Below, piece after piece: positions 49,501-59,032 of a stretch of DNA of 64,000 nt. Within the stretch, counting starts at the first letter, position 1; the number at the start of each line of letters is the position of its first letter. The stretch is from NCBI GenBank assembly GCA_008330645.1, contig VLTN01000024.1, positions 411,233-475,232 of the forward strand, in the 5' to 3' direction. Made by a program: the position numbers and the translations under genes. This stretch comes from Cafeteria roenbergensis. Taxonomy: Eukaryota; Sar; Bigyra; Bicosoecida; Cafeteriaceae. Below the pieces are notes generated by a model. That model made no database searches. It was given only the letters and a program-made list of their open reading frames with translations, and was not told the origin of the DNA.

Positions 49501-50803
49501 CTACGCCTCCTTGAGTAGGCCTGCCCGGCTGCTACTTGCGGCTACGACAGGATTGGCCGTGGTTGAGCTCGGCTGCTTTGCTCCAAGTGCCGACTCCGCC
49601 ATCATTTTGGCTCGGCGGATGGCGAGGCGCTCCTGAGCAGAGAGCTTCTTGGGCTTCGAGCCGGACTCGGGGTCTTCCCCGTCGTCGTCCGCCGGTCCTG
49701 TCAGCGTCCTTGCGATGGCCTTGTCCTCGATGCTCGTCGACACCTCCGACTTTGGCGCCCAGCAGCTGACGCGCTTGCAGGTTGCGACGTAGCAGCAGTG
49801 CCACTCGTTGTCCGTACGGCACTTGCACAGACCGCAGCAGACGCAGAACATGCTTGCGCAGCAGAAGAAGACGAGACTGCCAATGACGAAGAGCACGGTG
49901 GCAAGGTCTGCGGGGATGATGCACTGGCGGTAGTAGAGGTTCATGCCGTTGCATTCCAGGTTCACGTCAACCCACGACGGCGATCCGAGAATCCCGCCGG
50001 ACATGTTTCCCTGGGTCTTCAGGATGGCGCCGAACGTTCCTGCGTCCAGCGGCGACAGAGGCAACGGAACGCAAGCACTGCCTGGCCAGGGCGTGCAGGC
50101 TCACGCCTGCTTGGGGGACAGAGCAGCCGGGCTTGAGGCGACACGCCCATGCAATCGACGCTGCGAGCCCGGCGCTGCTTGCGGCCCTGCACCATGGGAG
50201 CCGGGCCGCGTTGGACTGGTCTGGCACCGTGCGAGACTGGTCGCACCTTCCCAACCTGCGACGCGGTTCGGAAGCAGCGGGGCTGGGCATGGACTTCTCG
50301 TTCGGCCGTCTGGCTCGAGCCGCGTCAAGTTTCAGCGCGCTTCCGGGTGGCCACGCGGGTCGGCCACTGCACGGCCTTGCTGCGCTCAAAAGGAGGCCTT
50401 ACAGTAGGGTCCTGCGAGGGCAGCAGACGGATGGGAGCGACGGGTCGCGGGGCAGCGAGCGGCAAGGCGCGCGTCGCGAGTTCCCTTGATGTTCAGGCCT
50501 GCGACAAAGCCCCTTTCGCGAGATGTGGCACAGCCGGGGCCGCCGGCTCCTCTCACCAGGAATCGGGTCGCCACGTGCGTCGTAGTTCACGTAGGTCCGC
50601 GGCGTCTCGGCGTCGAAGATGTAGCCTGAGCCCTCTGTGCAGAAAATAGAGTCGCCGTCCGTCGTGCACACCTCGCACTTGTCAATGGCCAGGACGGCAA
50701 ACGCGCTCGTGGCATTCTCCCGAGCGGATGCCTCGCCCGCCAGGGATGCGAAAAGCGCGACAAACGCGGCGGCTACCGCACGCGTGCCGGCGCGTCCTTG
50801 CAT
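49501..50803 (-). CDS. Type I single-pass membrane protein with cysteine-rich juxtamembrane region
   Basis: Two exons, complement 50557-50803 and 49501-50039, with a 517-bp intron (GTGAGA donor, CGCAG acceptor, phase 1); 261 residues. The N-terminus is a signal peptide (RAVAAAFVALFASLAGEASA). A small extracellular domain follows with paired cysteines (DKCEVCTTDGDSIFC), one NxS sequon (GNMSG), and the conserved-looking LECNGMNLYYRQCIIP. The membrane helix is LATVLFVIGSLVFFCCASMF and runs into a cysteine-rich stretch (CVCCGLCKCRTDNEWHCC) that could be palmitoylated or bind metal. The cytoplasmic tail is Lys/Ser-rich with an acidic patch. Family unknown. It lies upstream of nothing on its own strand except the giant adhesin, which ends 666 bp away. 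Confidence 0.72.
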
Positions 50804-51469
50804 GGCCCCTTCGCGCGCGCGAGCACGAACGTGCCGCCGGCAGGTGTTTCGCCATGGGTCAGCCCAATGTTTGCGTCCCTGGCAAGGATCGCGAGGCCTG
50901 CCAAATTTGATCGGCCTTTGCAGAGCAGCCGCAAAGTCTCGCGCTTGGCGGCAGTCCCCCCGCAGCCAGTGCCGTGCGTTGGCTACATCGCACGTGGCGT
51001 GGGCGAAACGGGCAGCAGCGGGCCACAAGTGAGCGTTTGTTCGATCCCCAAGCGTGGCCCCATCCCGAAAAGGCCGGACAGCACGGAGCGCCCGATGCGA
51101 AGCGCGAAAAGGCACTCGTTCTCATTCAATTGTGGCCGTACACGCAATGCCCAGCTCCAACAGAGAAGCAACTGCGGAACCAAAGCTCACGACACAATCT
51201 GAGCACACCATTCATTCCATCGGCATTTGCTCTACGCAAAACTGAGACATGGGGCGGGGGCAGGCGAGCAAACGACCGCACTCCGCTGATCGACTTTCGT
51301 CCTCTTCAGTCAGCGCGGCAGGGGATGCCGCCTGGTGCGGACTCTGCAAAACAAGCGCTGGCCGCCCGCTGTGATCCAGGGCAGCCAGCGAGATAGCTGG
51401 ACAAGGGACGCGGGCGACATCACCACGGAAGAAAAAAGCGAACGGAGATTCACTCGATGTGAGGCACGA
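50804..51469. other. Intergenic, nothing recognised
   Basis: Region between the membrane-protein start and the adhesin stop; both genes are on the minus strand. It is locally less GC-rich (for example 51160-51250), consistent with non-coding DNA. Confidence 0.45.
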
Positions 51470-54400
51470 TCAGAGCCACCTGCCGCTGGAGGACGCTGGC
51501 TTAGCCGCACCGTCATTGCTGGATGGGGCTGCCGCCTGCCCCGCCTCTCGCCGGGCCTCCCGCTGTCGCCGGCGGGCGTCGCGTGGGTCTTCTTGCGACG
51601 CTGCGGCTGGCGCTGCGCTGGCTCCAAGACCGGGGGCAACACCATGCATGGGGCCGTCCTCATCAGCGGGGTCGTCCGGCGCGACGCTGGCCGCGGAGCC
51701 TGACCGGAAGTAGGTGACCAGCACGACGGCGAGCAGGCCCACAACGAGCAGCGAGCCCACGGCGATGAGGGCGATGGCCCAGCCGGCAAGCCCGGCCACG
51801 GCGGGGTCGGTTGGGGTGGGGCTTTCGGAGCCCGGCGGCGGCAGGGCGCGGTTGGCGAGCGAGGGCTGCATGACCTGCACGTGGTAGAGGCCGGCCTCGC
51901 ACACCACGGCCACGACGGTGCCGGTGGAGCGGACGTACTGGGCGTCGGCGCCGCCGGAGCCCTCGGGCACCACGGCGGTGGAGGGGGCGCCGGGCTTGCA
52001 TCCGCTGGCAGTGGCAGCGGAGCCCGAGGACGACGCGGTCGTGGAGGCCAGCGCCGCGTAGAGGTGCGTGCCGTCGATGGTGGCCTTGATGCTGGGCGGG
52101 AGGCGGACGGACACGGTGGTCGCCACGCCGGAGTCGGCGGCGGTGCTGCTGGCCTTGCGGCGCAGGCGCACCATGACGGGGAACACGCTCACCACCTCGT
52201 CGCCCTCCCCGCGGTGCGTGGTGCCGCCGCCCACGACGGACGCGGGGCTGGCGAGCGAGAGGGCGGAGGAGACCTCGGCGGAGGAGCCGGACACGATTTG
52301 GGTCTTGCCCGCGCGCCACAGCCCGGCGCTCTGCGCCACGGTGATGGTGTACACGCCGGACGTGACCTGCTGCAGCTTGCGGCCGAGGAGGGCGCCGCGC
52401 TTGCCGCGCAGCAGCTTCCCGGAGGCGGCTAGCATGCGGGCGGTGGCCTGGTCCGCGGCGGCCGACGTGCCCGAGGAGAAGCTCACGTTGGTCGCGGAGC
52501 TGAGCTGCTGGGACGCAGGGGCCGTGCTGAGGCCCGTGGGGATGCCGAAGGTCGAGGTCTCGCACGAGGCTCCGGTGAAGCCCTCGTCGCACACGCACGC
52601 AGTCGTGGAGCCACTGGTGGCAGTCACGCCAGAGGTGGTCGTGGTCGTCTCGGGGACGCCCTCCGAGCAGACGGTGCCGCGCCAGTTGCACGCGGCGCGG
52701 CAGTGGGTGCCGCAGTCCGCGCCGAACCAGCCGTCGAGGCAGCGGCACTGCAGCGTATCGGTGCCGGCGTTGGCGGCGGTGGAGGCGATGGCGCCGGTCT
52801 CGTCCGTCACGGTCTGGGCAACGACCTCGGTGCTAGGCGCGGTGGCGGTGCCGTTGGCGGCCACGCGCACCTGCTCGGCCACACCGTGCAGGCAGGTGTA
52901 GATGTCGCAGCGGGGGCCCGCCCACAGCGGGTCGCACTTGCAGTACCCCAGGTCCTCCTGGTAGATGCCGTAGTAGCAGAACTCGGACCCGCGCCCGGCC
53001 CACACGTCGCACGTGCTGCCCATCCAGCCCTCGAAGCAGGAGCAGTTGTACACCGTCACTGCCTGGACGGTGCCCGCCGTGGGGCCCGTGGTGACGGGCA
53101 CGTCCACGGTCGACTCGGTGATGCGGCCGTGGAAGCACTGGATGCGCTCCGGGAAGGGCACGTCGCAGTTCTCGCCGGACCAGCCGGGCGTGCACTGGCA
53201 CTTCTCGCCCACCACCGTGCCGTAGATGCAGGGGATCTCGACCGTGCAGGCGCCGGTGGCGTCGGCGGCGAAGCCCGGCGCGCAAACGCACACCTTGGGG
53301 GAGGCGGGCGTGGGGCCGTCGATGAGCATCTTGTTGACGCCGCAGGTGGAGCGCTCGCAGCGGTCGCCCTCCCAGCGCAACGGGTCGAAGCACTCGCACT
53401 TCTCCTGGTTGTCCGGCAGGCAGCGGCCGCGCCCGTTGCAGAAGTCGTCGCGGCACACGATTTCGCACTCCCGGCCCTTGTACGTCGCGGGGTCCCAGCA
53501 CGTGCACGTGCCCTGGGGGTTGAGGTACCCGCGGGGCCCGCAGTCCGGCAGGATGGGGGCGCCGTACAGGCCCAGCGCGTCGGCGGGCGAGGCCACCAGC
53601 GTCTCGAACATGCGCTTCGTCTCGGCGCCGAGCGAGGGCGAGCTGCGCCAGCGGGAGAGCGGGTCCACCGTCACGCTGACGATCGGGTCGACGGCGCCGA
53701 AGGGGTCCATGGCCATGGCGGCCGTGCCCGGGGGAGGGGCGCCGCTGACGGCCGCGCCGCAAGAGCCGGCGCAGGACGAGCTGTTGCCGGTGGCGCCGTA
53801 CGCCGGGGCGGGGAAGGCGCCAGAGGCGGCGGCCTGCATGAACGCCACGAGCGCGGGGTCGCACGCCGAGGCGTAGAAGGGCAGGTTGATCTGGCCGTTG
53901 CCCTCGAAGGAGCGCGCCAGCAGCTGGCCGTGCGTCTGGCCGGTCGGGAAGTCGATGTGCGCCCGGGGAGCCAGCAGCGTGCCGATGATGTCGATGCGGT
54001 AGGCGTGCACCACGGAGGCCGAGGGGGCGTTCCAGATGATGCGGGACGCGATGGTGTCGCTGTAGGTGAAGTCGCCGGTGAGCCCCAGGTCGGCCAGCGT
54101 CACGTTGAGGGCGGGCGCGGGGTTGCTGAACAGCGGGGACAGGGGGTCGCCGTTGCCGGGGCCGTGGCTGGTCCAGGCGTCGTCGTACAGGATGTTGATG
54201 ACGACGGAGGGCAGGTCCGACCCGCGAGGGCGGCTGGCCGCCGGGACGCGGGGCAGGGACGTGAGAACCAGCTCCACCTCGTCCACCTCGGCGAGGGCCG
54301 CGGCGGAGAGGTGGAACACGTTGACGTCGGGGCGCGTGCCCGTGAGGGTCATCACGCGGGCGAACTTGTGGATGGAGGTGCCCGTGCGGGGAAGGCGGGC

Positions 54401-57400
54401 CAGCGAGGCCGAGAGCCAGCGCATCGCGATGACGGCGCCGTCGAAGTCCGCGCCGCCGGGGAAGGGGAAGGCGGGGTCGGCCACGAGGAAGCGGCCCGGG
54501 GCGGTGACGGAGGCGAGCGGCTGCATCACGTAGGTCTGGTTGCCGCCCGTGACCACGTTGCCGCCCGACAGGATGGCGCCGCTGGTGTAGTTGAGCTGCC
54601 TGCCGACGGCGAGGTCCGCGCGCTGCGGCACGAAGCGGCCGAGGGAGGCCTCGTACACGTCCCAGCGCGGGTGCGGCGGCTGCAGCCAGCGCTCGCCAAT
54701 GCTGTAGCGGCCGATGGCGACGTCGCGGCCGGCCATGAGGAGGCCCTCCGTGTCGGATCCCGTGCGGCCGACCCAGTCGCCCTCCACGATGGCGTGGAAC
54801 TGGGCCAGTGCCGGGTGCAGCGCCTGGCAGCCGGTGTCAGAGCCGTACACCGAGTAGCTCGAGCCGGTGGCGGGGGTGCCTCCAGACGTGGCGTTGCCTC
54901 CCGTCTCGTCGGGCACCTCGTCGCAGTTGGGGCCGGCGTAGCCCGGGGCGCACGCGCAGGTGCCGCCCAGCGTGCAGATGCCGCCGTTGTTGCACTGGGC
55001 GACCGACGGGGACGGGGACGGCCACGCGGAGGGCACTCCCAGGAGCGGGTAGGCATCGAAGTCGTAGTACATGGCCTGCGTGGCGAGCGAGCCGGGCATG
55101 GGGCTGGCCTGCGGGGAGGCCGACGCCAGCGTCGACGGGGAAGGCGGCTGGCAGCGCATGAGGGCGAACTCGGCCGAGCGGATCGGCGCCGCGCCGCCCG
55201 GCGAGCCAGGGGCGGGGAGCGAGGAGTTGGCCACGTCGAGCCGCAGGCGGGAGAGGGGCGGCACCCGGGTGGTGATGGGGCCGTCGAGCACCGAGGACGG
55301 GGTGTCGCCGTAGCGGGACGGGTGGTACAGCGACGACGCCAGGCCGGGCGGCACCGTGCAGGTCATGCCGTACTCGTTCACAACGGTGGCCGGCGTGCGC
55401 ACCAGGAAGGCGCCCGAGTGGCCGTCGCGCCACACGCAGTCCAAGTCCGAGCGGCAGTCCAGGCTGCGGCCGAAAACGTTGATGACCTGCCCGGGGGCAA
55501 CACCGCCGGTCGACGGATTGAAGCCGTCCACGGCAGTGGTGCGGGCGGCGCAGTCGATCTGGGAGCAGTCAGCGCCCTTCCAGCCCGGGTAGCAGGCGCA
55601 GCCCTGCCCGCAGAGGCAGGTGCCGGTGCCGGAGCACAGAGCGGGGCACAGCGCCACCATGGAGGCAGGCGGGCCGAAGGTGCAGCTGGGGGCCGGGGTG
55701 TGGCTGGGGGTGGCGGTCGCCGTCACGCTGGGGGTCGGAGTGTTGGTCGGCGTCTGCGTGGGCGTCCCTGACGGCGTCGGAGACTGCGTCGGCGTCTGGG
55801 TGGCCGTCTGGGTGGCGGTGACGGACGGCGTCGGGGAGGTGGTCGGCGTCTGCGTCGGCGTGGGAGTGTTGGTTGGCGAGGCCGTGACGCTGGACGTCGG
55901 CGTGGGCGTCTGCGTCTGCGTCGGGCTGGCCGTGACGCTGGGCGTGGGGGAGTTGCTGGGCGTCGGGGTCTGGCTGGCCGTGACGGACGCACTGGGCGTC
56001 GGGGTCTGGCTCGGGGTCTGGCTTGGCGTGGCGGAGCGGCTGGTCGAGGGCGTGGGCGTGCCGGTCGACGAGGCAGTCACGCTCGGCGTGGGCGTGCTGG
56101 TGGAGGTGCTGGTGGGCGTCTGCGAGGCAGTCACCGAGGCGGTTGCCGACGCCGTGGGCGTCTGGCTGGCCGTAACCGAGGCCGTGGGGGAGGCCGTAAC
56201 CGAGGCCGTGACCGATGGCGTGGGGGTGCCTGTCGACGATGCCGTGACCGACGCGGTGGGCGTCTGAGTCGCGGTGACCGATGCCGTGGGCGTGGCCGTC
56301 GAGGAAGCCGTGACCGAGGCCGTGGGCGTCTGAGACGCGGTGACGGACGGCGTCGGCGTGCCGGTGGACGACGCGGTGACCGACGGCGTTGGAGTCTGGC
56401 TGGCCGTGACCGAGGCCGTGGGGGATTCGCTCGGCGTTGTCGATGGAGTTGGCGTACCGGTGGACGAAGCCGTGACCGAGGCCGTGGGCGTCTGAGACGC
56501 GGTGACGGACGGCGTGGGGGTGCCAGTCGAGGACGCAGTAACCGAGGCAGTCGGCGTCTGAGACGCGGTGACCGAGGCCGTGGGGGTGCCAGTAGACGAA
56601 GCCGTGACCGAGGCCGTTGGCGTCTGAGACGCGGTGACGGACGGCGTGGGGGTGCCAGTCGAGGACGCAGTGACCGAGGCCGTGGGCGTCTGAGACGCGG
56701 TGACCGATGCCGTAGGGGTGCCAGTTGACGAAGCCGTGACCGAGGCAGTTGGCGTCTGAGACGCGGTGACGGACGGCGTGGGGGTGCCAGTCGAGGACGC
56801 AGTGACCGAGGCCGTGGGCGTCTGAGACGCGGTGACCGATGCCGTCGGGGTGGGGGTGGATGAAAGCGAAGTTGACGGCGTGGCAGTGAGCGTCGGCGTG
56901 GTCGACGGCGTCGGGGTCTGCGTCGAGGTACTTGAGGACGTCGGCGTCGGCGTCGAAGTGCTGGAAGACGTCGGAGTCTGGCTGGCCGTGACCGATGCGG
57001 TCGGCGTCTGCGTCGACGAGGCCGTGACGGAGGCGGTCGGCGTGTTGGTCGGCGTGCTCGTGCTGGACGACGTCGACGTCGGGCTGGCCGTGACCGATGC
57101 GGTCGGCGTCTGCGTCGACGAGGCCGTGACAGAGGCGGTCGGCGTCTGCGTCGGCGACGCGGTGGTGGACGACGTTGGCGTCTGGCTGGCCGTGACCGAA
57201 GGCGTCGGGGTCTGCGTCTGCGTCGGCGTGGCGCTCGAAGACGGGGTGTTGGACGGAGTCCTGGTCGGCGAGGCCGTCACGGATGACGTGGGCGACGAGG
57301 TCGAAGAGCTTGTCGGCGTCGCGGTGCTCGACGAAGTCGGCGTCTGGCTGGCCGTGACCGATGCGGTCGGCGTCTGCGAGTTCGACGGCGTGCCCGTCGG

Positions 57401-59020
57401 GGTGGGCGTGTTCGTGGACGTGGCCGTCGACGAGGGAGTGCCCGTCGGCGTGCCTGTGCTCGACGAAGTCGGCGTCTGGCTGGCCGTGACCGATGCCGTG
57501 GGCGTCTGCGTCTGCGTGGGAGTGCTCGAGGCAGTCGGCGTCTGGCTGGCCGTCACGGAGGCGGTCGGCGTCTGCGTCTGGCTGGCGGTGACCGACGCGG
57601 TCGGCGTCTGAGTCGGCGAGGCCGTGACGCTGGCCGTCGGCGTGGGCGTCTGCGTCTGCGTCGGGCTGGCCGTGACGCTCGAGGTGGGCGTCTGGCTTGA
57701 GGTGGGCGTCTGGCTGGGCGTGACGGAGCTGGACGGGGTGGGCGTCTGGCTCGGCGTCTGGCTCGGCGTGGCGGAGCGGCTTGTCGACGGCGTCACTGAG
57801 GGCGTGCGGGTGGACGTCGGCGTGCCGGTGGACGTCGGCGTGCCCGTGCTCGACGGGGTGCCCGTGGGCGTGCCTGTCTGCGTCGGCGTGTTGGTCGGAG
57901 AGCTGGTCGGCGTGTTGGTCGGCGTGCCGGTCGACGTCGGCGTGCCAGTCGACGTGGGGGTCGAGGTCGGCGTGTTGGTCGAGGTCGGCGTGGACGTCGG
58001 CGTGTTGGACGAGGTCGGGGTCGAGGTCGGCGTCGGGGTCGACGTCGGCGTGCGCGTTGTCGACGGGGGTGACCGACGGCGTCGGGGTGACCGACTGCGA
58101 CGGGAGCACGACCGCGGCCGAGGGCGTGGACGTGGCGGACGGGATGGGCGATGGGCGTCGACGAGGCCGACACGCCGGGCGGGATGGAGGACGGGCTTGC
58201 CGACGGGGTGGGCGGCGCAACGGGCGACAGCAGCGCAATGCACTCCTGAAGGAACGCCTCGTAGGCGGCGGTGATGAGCGAGAGGTCGCCGGCCAAAGCA
58301 GGCGTCCGTCACGCAGGCGTCGTAGTAGTCGGAGTTGTCCGTGCCCGCAGCCAGGCACGTGGCCGCGGTGGTGCCCTGGAGGAAGCGCGCCGCGCACTCC
58401 TGCTGGAAGTGGGCCAGCATCGCGCCGCTGCACGTGGTGTTGGGCGCCGTCGTGTTGCCCTCGGGGATGGGCGGGAAGGTGGTGTTCCCGCCTCCGACGG
58501 GGGGCACGACCGGCTCGATCTCGCCTCCGGGGCGCAGAGGATCGTTGGGGTCCGGCCACTGAGCTTGGCACACCAGCATGGGAACGTTCACCGTGGACAG
58601 GTTGAGCCCGGCGCCCTGAGAGGGGCAGCTGCCGCCAGCCGCGAACGCGGGGCTGGTGGTCACGGGGATGCCGTTGGGGTTGCCGCCGTTGGTGAAGAGG
58701 TTGTCGGGCGCCGACGAGGGCACGCGGAACGTCAGGCCATAGTCGTGGCGGCCCTGGTTGGACCCGCCGTTGTTACGTGATGCCGTCGGAGCCGACCCAG
58801 TCGTTGTTGCCGTTGCCGTCGAAGGAGCCACACAGGCCGCCGAGGCGGTTGCGGTACAGCGACGGCACCTTAACGTCCACGTTGATGTAGTGGCGGTTGC
58901 GCCAGCCGGAGGCGCGGAACTCCACGAAGCCGCCGGTGGGCAGGGGGATGCGGTAGGCGGGAGGCCGGCCTGGGCGTTGAGGCGGAAGATCTCCACTCCA
59001 TCATCGAAGGTCGGAGACAA
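51470..59020 (-). CDS. Giant transmembrane adhesin: intact 3' part (TPT mucin tract, choice-of-anchor-A, EGF repeats, TM)
   Basis: This is the open part of a gene that extends upstream to about 62.69 kb in broken form. From N to C: the end of a VWFD domain, with frame breaks down to about 58.06 kb; a Thr/Ser/Pro tract of TPTASVTASQ-type repeats (about 58.06-55.69 kb); an EGF-like module (CSGTGTCLCGQGCACYPGW); an IPT/TIG-like stretch; a second EGF (CNNGGICTLGGTCACAPGY); a region resembling the bacterial choice-of-anchor-A adhesin domain (FHAIVEGDWVGRTGSDTEG to FEGNGQINLPFY, about 54.84-53.87 kb); further EGF-like modules (for example CQCTPGWSGENC, CSCFEGWMGSTC, CVCDEGFTGASC); a membrane helix (AIALIAVGSLLVVGLLAVVL, about 51.75-51.81 kb); and a short charged tail. 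A cell-surface adhesion or matrix role is inferred. No intron is needed from 51.47 to 58.06 kb. Confidence 0.85.
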   Translation of the reverse strand: MSPTFDDGVEIFRLNAQAGLPPTASPCPPAASWSSAPPAGATATTSTWTLRCRRCTATASAACVAPSTATATTTGSAPTASRNNGGSNQGRHDYGLTFRVPSSAPDNLFTNGGNPNGIPVTTSPAFAAGGSCPSQGAGLNLSTVNVPMLVCQAQWPDPNDPLRPGGEIEPVVPPVGGGNTTFPPIPEGNTTAPNTTCSGAMLAHFQQECAARFLQGTTAATCLAAGTDNSDYYDACVTDACFGRRPLAHHRRLRGVPSGVHCAAVARCAAHPVGKPVLHPARRVGLVDAHRPSRPPRPRPRPRSCSRRSRSPRRRRSPPSTTRTPTSTPTPTSTPTSSNTPTSTPTSTNTPTSTPTSTGTPTSTGTPTNTPTSSPTNTPTQTGTPTGTPSSTGTPTSTGTPTSTRTPSVTPSTSRSATPSQTPSQTPTPSSSVTPSQTPTSSQTPTSSVTASPTQTQTPTPTASVTASPTQTPTASVTASQTQTPTASVTASQTPTASSTPTQTQTPTASVTASQTPTSSSTGTPTGTPSSTATSTNTPTPTGTPSNSQTPTASVTASQTPTSSSTATPTSSSTSSPTSSVTASPTRTPSNTPSSSATPTQTQTPTPSVTASQTPTSSTTASPTQTPTASVTASSTQTPTASVTASPTSTSSSTSTPTNTPTASVTASSTQTPTASVTASQTPTSSSTSTPTPTSSSTSTQTPTPSTTPTLTATPSTSLSSTPTPTASVTASQTPTASVTASSTGTPTPSVTASQTPTASVTASSTGTPTASVTASQTPTASVTASSTGTPTPSVTASQTPTASVTASSTGTPTASVTASQTPTASVTASSTGTPTPSVTASQTPTASVTASSTGTPTPSTTPSESPTASVTASQTPTPSVTASSTGTPTPSVTASQTPTASVTASSTATPTASVTATQTPTASVTASSTGTPTPSVTASVTASPTASVTASQTPTASATASVTASQTPTSTSTSTPTPSVTASSTGTPTPSTSRSATPSQTPSQTPTPSASVTASQTPTPSNSPTPSVTASPTQTQTPTPTSSVTASPTNTPTPTQTPTTSPTPSVTATQTATQTPTQSPTPSGTPTQTPTNTPTPSVTATATPSHTPAPSCTFGPPASMVALCPALCSGTGTCLCGQGCACYPGWKGADCSQIDCAARTTAVDGFNPSTGGVAPGQVINVFGRSLDCRSDLDCVWRDGHSGAFLVRTPATVVNEYGMTCTVPPGLASSLYHPSRYGDTPSSVLDGPITTRVPPLSRLRLDVANSSLPAPGSPGGAAPIRSAEFALMRCQPPSPSTLASASPQASPMPGSLATQAMYYDFDAYPLLGVPSAWPSPSPSVAQCNNGGICTLGGTCACAPGYAGPNCDEVPDETGGNATSGGTPATGSSYSVYGSDTGCQALHPALAQFHAIVEGDWVGRTGSDTEGLLMAGRDVAIGRYSIGERWLQPPHPRWDVYEASLGRFVPQRADLAVGRQLNYTSGAILSGGNVVTGGNQTYVMQPLASVTAPGRFLVADPAFPFPGGADFDGAVIAMRWLSASLARLPRTGTSIHKFARVMTLTGTRPDVNVFHLSAAALAEVDEVELVLTSLPRVPAASRPRGSDLPSVVINILYDDAWTSHGPGNGDPLSPLFSNPAPALNVTLADLGLTGDFTYSDTIASRIIWNAPSASVVHAYRIDIIGTLLAPRAHIDFPTGQTHGQLLARSFEGNGQINLPFYASACDPALVAFMQAAASGAFPAPAYGATGNSSSCAGSCGAAVSGAPPPGTAAMAMDPFGAVDPIVSVTVDPLSRWRSSPSLGAETKRMFETLVASPADALGLYGAPILPDCGPRGYLNPQGTCTCWDPATYKGRECEIVCRDDFCNGRGRCLPDNQEKCECFDPLRWEGDRCERSTCGVNKMLIDGPTPASPKVCVCAPGFAADATGACTVEIPCIYGTVVGEKCQCTPGWSGENCDVPFPERIQCFHGRITESTVDVPVTTGPTAGTVQAVTVYNCSCFEGWMGSTCDVWAGRGSEFCYYGIYQEDLGYCKCDPLWAGPRCDIYTCLHGVAEQVRVAANGTATAPSTEVVAQTVTDETGAIASTAANAGTDTLQCRCLDGWFGADCGTHCRAACNWRGTVCSEGVPETTTTTSGVTATSGSTTACVCDEGFTGASCETSTFGIPTGLSTAPASQQLSSATNVSFSSGTSAAADQATARMLAASGKLLRGKRGALLGRKLQQVTSGVYTITVAQSAGLWRAGKTQIVSGSSAEVSSALSLASPASVVGGGTTHRGEGDEVVSVFPVMVRLRRKASSTAADSGVATTVSVRLPPSIKATIDGTHLYAALASTTASSSGSAATASGCKPGAPSTAVVPEGSGGADAQYVRSTGTVVAVVCEAGLYHVQVMQPSLANRALPPPGSESPTPTDPAVAGLAGWAIALIAVGSLLVVGLLAVVLVTYFRSGSAASVAPDDPADEDGPMHGVAPGLGASAAPAAASQEDPRDARRRQREARREAGQAAAPSSNDGAAKPASSSGRWL
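55690..58060 (-). repeat. Mucin-like TPT/SVTAS coding tandem repeats
   Basis: About 2.4 kb of degenerate repeats. Between 56491 and 56821 the period is exactly 66 bp (22 codons), with two variants alternating, so the true unit there is 132 bp. The product is nearly all Thr, Ser, Pro, Ala, Val and Gln, suited to O-glycosylation and extension from the cell surface. Confidence 0.92.
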
Positions 59021-59032
59021 GACACCACCGGG

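Noticed and set aside
55620-58274. Three plus-strand open frames rich in Val-Gly-Val (for example 55620-56267 and 56832-57611), resembling elastin-like proteins
   Set aside because: They are the antisense of the TPT repeats, which inherit the 66-bp period. The sense strand joins EGF and adhesin domains with a membrane anchor.
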